Source of the DNA: CAVVIG01 sp050249955
Lineage (GTDB): Bacteria; Acidobacteriota; Vicinamibacteria; Vicinamibacterales; CAVVIG01
Assembly: GCA_050249955.1 (NCBI GenBank)
Contig: JBFWPN010000001.1
Coordinates: 1 to 64,000 of the forward strand
Length of the DNA stretch: 64,000 nt
Reading direction: 5' to 3'
Of this stretch, positions 60,414 to 64,000 are shown one piece after another (positions within the stretch are counted from its first letter, which is position 1; each line of letters starts with the position of its first letter). Below the pieces are notes generated by a model that saw only the letters and a list, made by a program, of their open reading frames with translations, did not search any database and was not told the DNA's origin. Position numbers and translations under genes: made by a program.

Positions 60414-61592
60414 ATGCCATCATTGATTTTCCGGAAGGGTCTCGACATGAAGGACGCCGTCGCCGGCGTCCTGGCCGAGAACTATCACAGTGCGCTCATC
60501 GAGCGCATCAAGGCCGAGCAATTCACCTACACGGCCGGCCGACTCACCATCCACCTGGCGCAGGAGTTCGGGTTCTGCTACGGCGTCGACCGGGCGGTGG
60601 ACTACGCCTACCAGACCCGCACCCGCTTCCCGGACCGGCGGGTGTTCCTGACCGGCGAGATCATCCACAACCCTCACGTGAACGAGAAGCTCCGGGGCAT
60701 GGGCGTGCGCTTCCTCTCGGATGCGGGCGAGTCGTTCGATGGCCTCGCTCCGGAGGATGTCGTCATCCTCCCGGCGTTCGGCGTGCCCGTGCAGATGCTG
60801 CAGGACCTCGACGCGCGGGGATGCACCCTGGTCGACACCACCTGCGGCTCGGTCCTCAATGTCTGGAAGAACGTCAGGCGTTACGCAGAGCAGGGATACA
60901 GCTCGGTGATCCACGGCAAGGTCTGGCATGAGGAGACGCAGGCCACCGCATCGCAGGCCGTGGCCCACGGCGGCCATTACCTGGTCGTCTACAACGACCT
61001 CGAGACCGCTGAGGTGTGCGACTACATCCGCAACGGCGGGGACCCGGCCGTGTTCATGGCCCGGTTCGGGTCGGCCACCTCGCCCGGCTTCGACCCGGAC
61101 CGCGACCTGGCGCGCATCGGCCTGGCGAACCAGACCACCATGCTGATGTCCGAGTCGCTCGCGGTCGGCGAGATGCTGAAGGCCGCCATGCTCGACCGGT
61201 GGGGCGCGGCGGACCTGGCACGTCACTATCAGGCCTTCGACACCATCTGCAGCGCCACGCAGGACCGGCAGGATGCGGTCGTGGCCCTGCTGCGCGACAG
61301 GCCGATCGACATCATGGTGGTGATCGGCGGTTACAACAGCAGCAACACCGCGAACCTGGCCCGCATCTGCGCGGAGTCACGTCCCACGTATCACATTGCG
61401 GAGCCGGACTGCCTGGTCTCGCGGGACGAGATCCGGCATCGCCCCTTCGGTTCGAAGGACGAACTGGTCAGCGCGGGCTGGCTGCCCCAGGCCGGCCCGA
61501 TCACCGTCGGGCTCACGTCCGGGGCCTCGACACCGGACAATCTTGTCGGCCAGGTCATCGCCCGGCTCACCGACTTCTGCCAGCCTGCATAA
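60414..61592 (+). CDS. ispH: 4-hydroxy-3-methylbut-2-enyl diphosphate reductase, long form
   Basis: The 392-aa protein is the last enzyme of the MEP isoprenoid pathway. The three Fe-S cluster cysteines lie in EFGFCYGVDRAVDYAY, VDTTCGSVLNVWK and DTICSATQDRQDAV. GEIIHNPHVNEKLRGMGVRF and VVIGGYNSSNTANLARI are also typical. Its N-terminal extension and insertions match the longer cyanobacterial/plant-like branch rather than the roughly 310-aa proteobacterial form. Two starts (60414, 60447) are possible. Confidence 0.93.
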   Translation: MPSLIFRKGLDMKDAVAGVLAENYHSALIERIKAEQFTYTAGRLTIHLAQEFGFCYGVDRAVDYAYQTRTRFPDRRVFLTGEIIHNPHVNEKLRGMGVRFLSDAGESFDGLAPEDVVILPAFGVPVQMLQDLDARGCTLVDTTCGSVLNVWKNVRRYAEQGYSSVIHGKVWHEETQATASQAVAHGGHYLVVYNDLETAEVCDYIRNGGDPAVFMARFGSATSPGFDPDRDLARIGLANQTTMLMSESLAVGEMLKAAMLDRWGAADLARHYQAFDTICSATQDRQDAVVALLRDRPIDIMVVIGGYNSSNTANLARICAESRPTYHIAEPDCLVSRDEIRHRPFGSKDELVSAGWLPQAGPITVGLTSGASTPDNLVGQVIARLTDFCQPA

Positions 61593-61714
61593 CGCGGGTG
61601 GCGCTGGTGCCGGCCGCCCCCGCCCCCCCAAAGAAAAAACCTGTCCGCGGGCTAAACGCCAGCACGGCCGCCATCGTATTCCCTACCGAGAACTGCATTT
61701 ACAGAGGTTTGACG

Positions 61715-62197
61715 ATGACCATGCCCATGCGGCTGCGGCTGATGGCCCTGGCGCTCCTGCTCTGTGCGGCGCCGGCACTCGCGCAACGTCCGCCGGACGG
61801 CCCGCGTCCCTTCCCGTGGTGGAAGTCGGAGCCGTTCAAGAAGGAACTCGGGCTGACCACCGAGCAGTCGACCCGGATCGACCGGATCTGGGAAACCACC
61901 CGGGTGGAGTTGCGCCAGGAGTGGGACGAGCTCTCCAGGTTCGAATCCAAGCTGTCTCGGCTCATCCAGAACGACGCGGACGAGGCGACCCTGGCCCGGA
62001 TGATCGACCGGGTGGAAACGGCCCGGGCCAGCGCGAACAAGACGCGCTCGCTCATGCTCGTGCAGATGCTCAAGGTGCTGTCGCCCGAGCAGCGCACGCG
62101 ATTCGGCTCGCTCCACGATCAGTGGCAGCGGGAACGTCCGGATCCGCGCCGACAGAACGACCGACAGCCGCGTACGCCGGAGACCCCGCGTCCCTAG
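61715..62197 (+). CDS. Spy/CpxP-like periplasmic protein
   Basis: The 160-aa precursor has a signal peptide (RLMALALLLCAAPALAQ). A helical mature part follows, with GLTTEQSTRIDRIWETTRVELRQEWDEL, then LSRLIQNDADEATLARMIDRVETARASANKTRSLMLVQMLKVLSPEQRTRF. The GLTxEQ and LSPEQRTRF turns are typical of the LTxxQ fold of Spy/CpxP/CnrX-type chaperones and metal sensors. The tail is Arg/Pro-rich. It lies before a TolC-type gene, hinting at envelope stress or efflux. Confidence 0.75.
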   Translation: MTMPMRLRLMALALLLCAAPALAQRPPDGPRPFPWWKSEPFKKELGLTTEQSTRIDRIWETTRVELRQEWDELSRFESKLSRLIQNDADEATLARMIDRVETARASANKTRSLMLVQMLKVLSPEQRTRFGSLHDQWQRERPDPRRQNDRQPRTPETPRP

Positions 62198-62237
62198 GGA
62201 CCGGGCTGGTTTGGACCTCTTGAAGGAACCCTCGGGA

Positions 62238-63908
62238 ATGACACGTTACGGACTACTGACGGCCGTGCTGTGGGGCACGCTTGCTGCCGCACCGGTCGCC
62301 GCCCAGCCGGTGACCGACGCCTATGTGCAGGAACTGATTCGGGCTGCGGCCCTTCGCGTCGGGGCTGATGCCGGCCCGGTCGCCGGACAGCCGGCACAGC
62401 CGGCGGCCGCCACGGAGCACCCGGTCGTGCGCCTCACGCTGGACGATGCGGTGAAGCTGGCGCTCGAACGGAACCTCGACATCGCTGTGCAGCGGCTCAA
62501 CCCGTCCACCTTCGACTTCACCCTCGCGAACCTGCAGGCCGCGTATCGGCCCACGCTGACCTCGCAGGTCAGCCACCTGTCGCTGACCAACCCGTCGACC
62601 CAGACGATTTCGGGCGCAGCGGCCGGCACGGGCATCCTGAGCGGCACGACCACCTACAACGGCGGCATCGCCCAGAACCTCAAGTGGGGCGGCGGCGCGC
62701 TGCAGGTGACGCTGAACAACAACAAGCAGACGACGACGAGCCTGACGGCGCTCTTCAACCCGGCCTTCAACACGAACTGGTCGGCGCAGTTCACCCAGCC
62801 GCTGCTGCGCAACTTCCGCATCGACAACGCGCGCCAGCAGCTGGCCGTCACGCGCCTGAACCAGGACATCAGCGAGATCCAGCTCCAGGCCTCGATCATC
62901 AACATCGTCTCGAACGTGCGGAACGCCTACTGGGACCTGCTGTTCGCCATCCAGTCGGTGGAAGTCGCCCGGCGGTCGGTCGATCTGGCCGAGCGCCTGG
63001 TGGCCGACAACCGGACCCGGGTCGAAATCGGCACGATGGCACCCATCGACGTGGTGCAGGCCCAGTCGCAGGCCGCGACGCAGCGCCAGAACCTCGCGGT
63101 GGCGGAGGGCACGCGGCGGACCAATGAGCTGGCCCTGAAGCGCCTGATCGTGGCCGGTACCCAGGACCCGAACTGGAACGCGGAGCTGGTCCCGCTCGAT
63201 CGCCCCGAGTTCGCGCCCCAGCCCATCGACATTCCAGCGGCCGTGCGGCGGGCGCTGGAGAACCGGACCGACCTGCAGCAGGCCCGCAAGAACCTGCAGG
63301 TGAACGACACGACGCTGCAGTTCCTGCGGAACCAGACCCTGCCGCAGGCCGACCTCGTCGCCCGCTACGGCCTCGTGGGCCAGGGCGGCACGCAGTTCAT
63401 CACCAGCGGCACCGGCGTGAACCGCGTGGTCATCGGCGAGATCCCCGGCGGGTACGGTGACGCCCTGAGCTCACTGTTCGGGCGCAACTACCCCACCTGG
63501 AACCTGCAGCTGAACGTCAGCTATCCGATCGGGACGAGCGCCGCCGATGCGAACGTGGCGCGGGCCCGGGTGCAGTTGAACCAGGTGGAGGCGCAGCTGC
63601 GGCAGATCGAGCTGCAGATTGCCACCGACGTGACGAACGCGGCCACCAACGTCCAGAACAACGTGGAACGCGTGCAGGCCACGCAAGCCGCCCGGGAGTT
63701 CGCACAGCGGACGCTCGAAGCCGAACAGAGCAAGTTCGAGGTGGGCATGTCCACGAACTACTTCGTGGTGCAGGCCCAGCGCGACCTGGCCACGGCACAG
63801 AACAACGAGTTGCAGGCAGTCCTGGCCTATCGCCGGTCCCTTGTGGAGCTCGAGCGTCTGCAGCAGACGTCACTGGGCTCGGCGAACATCACGATCCTGG
63901 GCCGCTAG
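62238..63908 (+). CDS. TolC family outer membrane protein
   Basis: The 556-aa precursor has a signal peptide (GLLTAVLWGTLAAAPVAAQ), then the TolC/OEP repeat pair. The first half has LTLDDAVKLALERNLDIAVQRL and long coiled-coil helices, including NAYWDLLFAIQSVEVARRSVDLAERLVADNRTRVEIG. The second half runs PAAVRRALENRTDLQQARKNLQV, then the coils from ANVARARVQLNQVEAQLRQIELQI, and FEVGMSTNYFVVQAQRDLATAQNNELQAVLAY. It forms the exit duct of an efflux or type I secretion system. The next gene looks like its adaptor. Confidence 0.92.
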   Translation: MTRYGLLTAVLWGTLAAAPVAAQPVTDAYVQELIRAAALRVGADAGPVAGQPAQPAAATEHPVVRLTLDDAVKLALERNLDIAVQRLNPSTFDFTLANLQAAYRPTLTSQVSHLSLTNPSTQTISGAAAGTGILSGTTTYNGGIAQNLKWGGGALQVTLNNNKQTTTSLTALFNPAFNTNWSAQFTQPLLRNFRIDNARQQLAVTRLNQDISEIQLQASIINIVSNVRNAYWDLLFAIQSVEVARRSVDLAERLVADNRTRVEIGTMAPIDVVQAQSQAATQRQNLAVAEGTRRTNELALKRLIVAGTQDPNWNAELVPLDRPEFAPQPIDIPAAVRRALENRTDLQQARKNLQVNDTTLQFLRNQTLPQADLVARYGLVGQGGTQFITSGTGVNRVVIGEIPGGYGDALSSLFGRNYPTWNLQLNVSYPIGTSAADANVARARVQLNQVEAQLRQIELQIATDVTNAATNVQNNVERVQATQAAREFAQRTLEAEQSKFEVGMSTNYFVVQAQRDLATAQNNELQAVLAYRRSLVELERLQQTSLGSANITILGR

Positions 63909-63937
63909 TCGGGCCGCCACGAAAGCAGACGGAGTCT

Positions 63938-64000
63938 ATGAACCGCGGAATCATCGTCGTTGTCATCCTTGCGGCCGGCGCCGGGGGGTACTACTACTAC
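63938..64000 (+). CDS. N-terminal fragment of likely efflux adaptor
   Basis: Only 21 codons are present before the window ends: MNRGIIVVVILAAGAGGYYYY, a charged start and one hydrophobic segment. It is probably the signal anchor of an RND/MacA-type periplasmic adaptor, judging from the TolC gene 29 bases upstream. The gene continues beyond the window, so this call is tentative. Confidence 0.5.
   Translation, partial: MNRGIIVVVILAAGAGGYYYY

Overview
The window is high-GC bacterial chromosome made almost entirely of housekeeping and cell-envelope genes. It is diderm: LolA, a lipidated secretin, a TonB-dependent receptor with its TonB, a TolC-type channel, TatA and FtsEX are all present. Several traits fit the Acidobacteriota, perhaps Vicinamibacteria: a VWA protein of the acidobacterial type, a receptor with an N-terminal regulatory-like domain, an NtrY/NtrX pair behind nrdR, and many tight GTG/TTG-start overlaps. 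That placement is inference from gene content, not from a marker search. No rRNA, CRISPR array, insertion sequence, integrase or phage gene is visible.

Layout. 19-5.5 kb: tRNA-Ala(CGC), then small singly placed genes (NAD(P)-binding protein, nucleotidyltransferase, secreted lipoprotein, Cys-rich protein, truncated globin, GlsB-like membrane protein), then lolA and an overlapping TPR-secretin lipoprotein. 7.4-14.7 kb (minus): a peptidoglycan recycling and synthesis operon nagZ-ldcA-mpl-pxpB-pxpC-murB-murA, joined almost throughout by 4-base overlaps; its MurA has Asp in place of the fosfomycin-target Cys. 14.7-17.7 kb (plus): GHMP kinase, PolX and a basic small protein. 17.7-36 kb (minus): a long colinear run, read from the right: TPR protein, RDD protein, pgpA, cinA, thpR, plsY, gpsA, ftsY, ribD-ribE-ribBA, (structured spacer) ffh, rpsP-khpA-rimM-trmD-rplS-rnhB, a large TPR protein, thiE, a RodZ-like HTH protein and a conserved unknown.

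36.1-43.4 kb: ftcD (plus), converging on an operon flippase-like protein-nrdR-ntrY-ntrX (minus), then purC and a Fis-type small regulator (plus). 43.5-45.6 kb: groES-groEL behind a sigma70 promoter overlapped by a CIRCE operator, ended by a strong terminator. 45.7-50.4 kb: TonB-dependent receptor, TonB, VWA protein (all minus) and tatA (plus). 50.4-58.9 kb (minus): pckA-gatB-ftsE-ftsX, then a separately promoted unit (92-aa unknown, glycerate kinase, RNase R). 59-64 kb (plus): ECF sigma factor and zinc-type anti-sigma factor, ispH, a Spy-like periplasmic protein, a TolC family protein, and the first 21 codons of a likely efflux adaptor cut by the window edge.

I saw no convincing new multi-gene system. 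The points most worth checking are pxpBC inside a murein-recycling operon, the Cys-to-Asp MurA, a nested hairpin in the ribBA-ffh spacer, the LolA-secretin pair, and the conserved-looking unknown paired with the RodZ-like protein.
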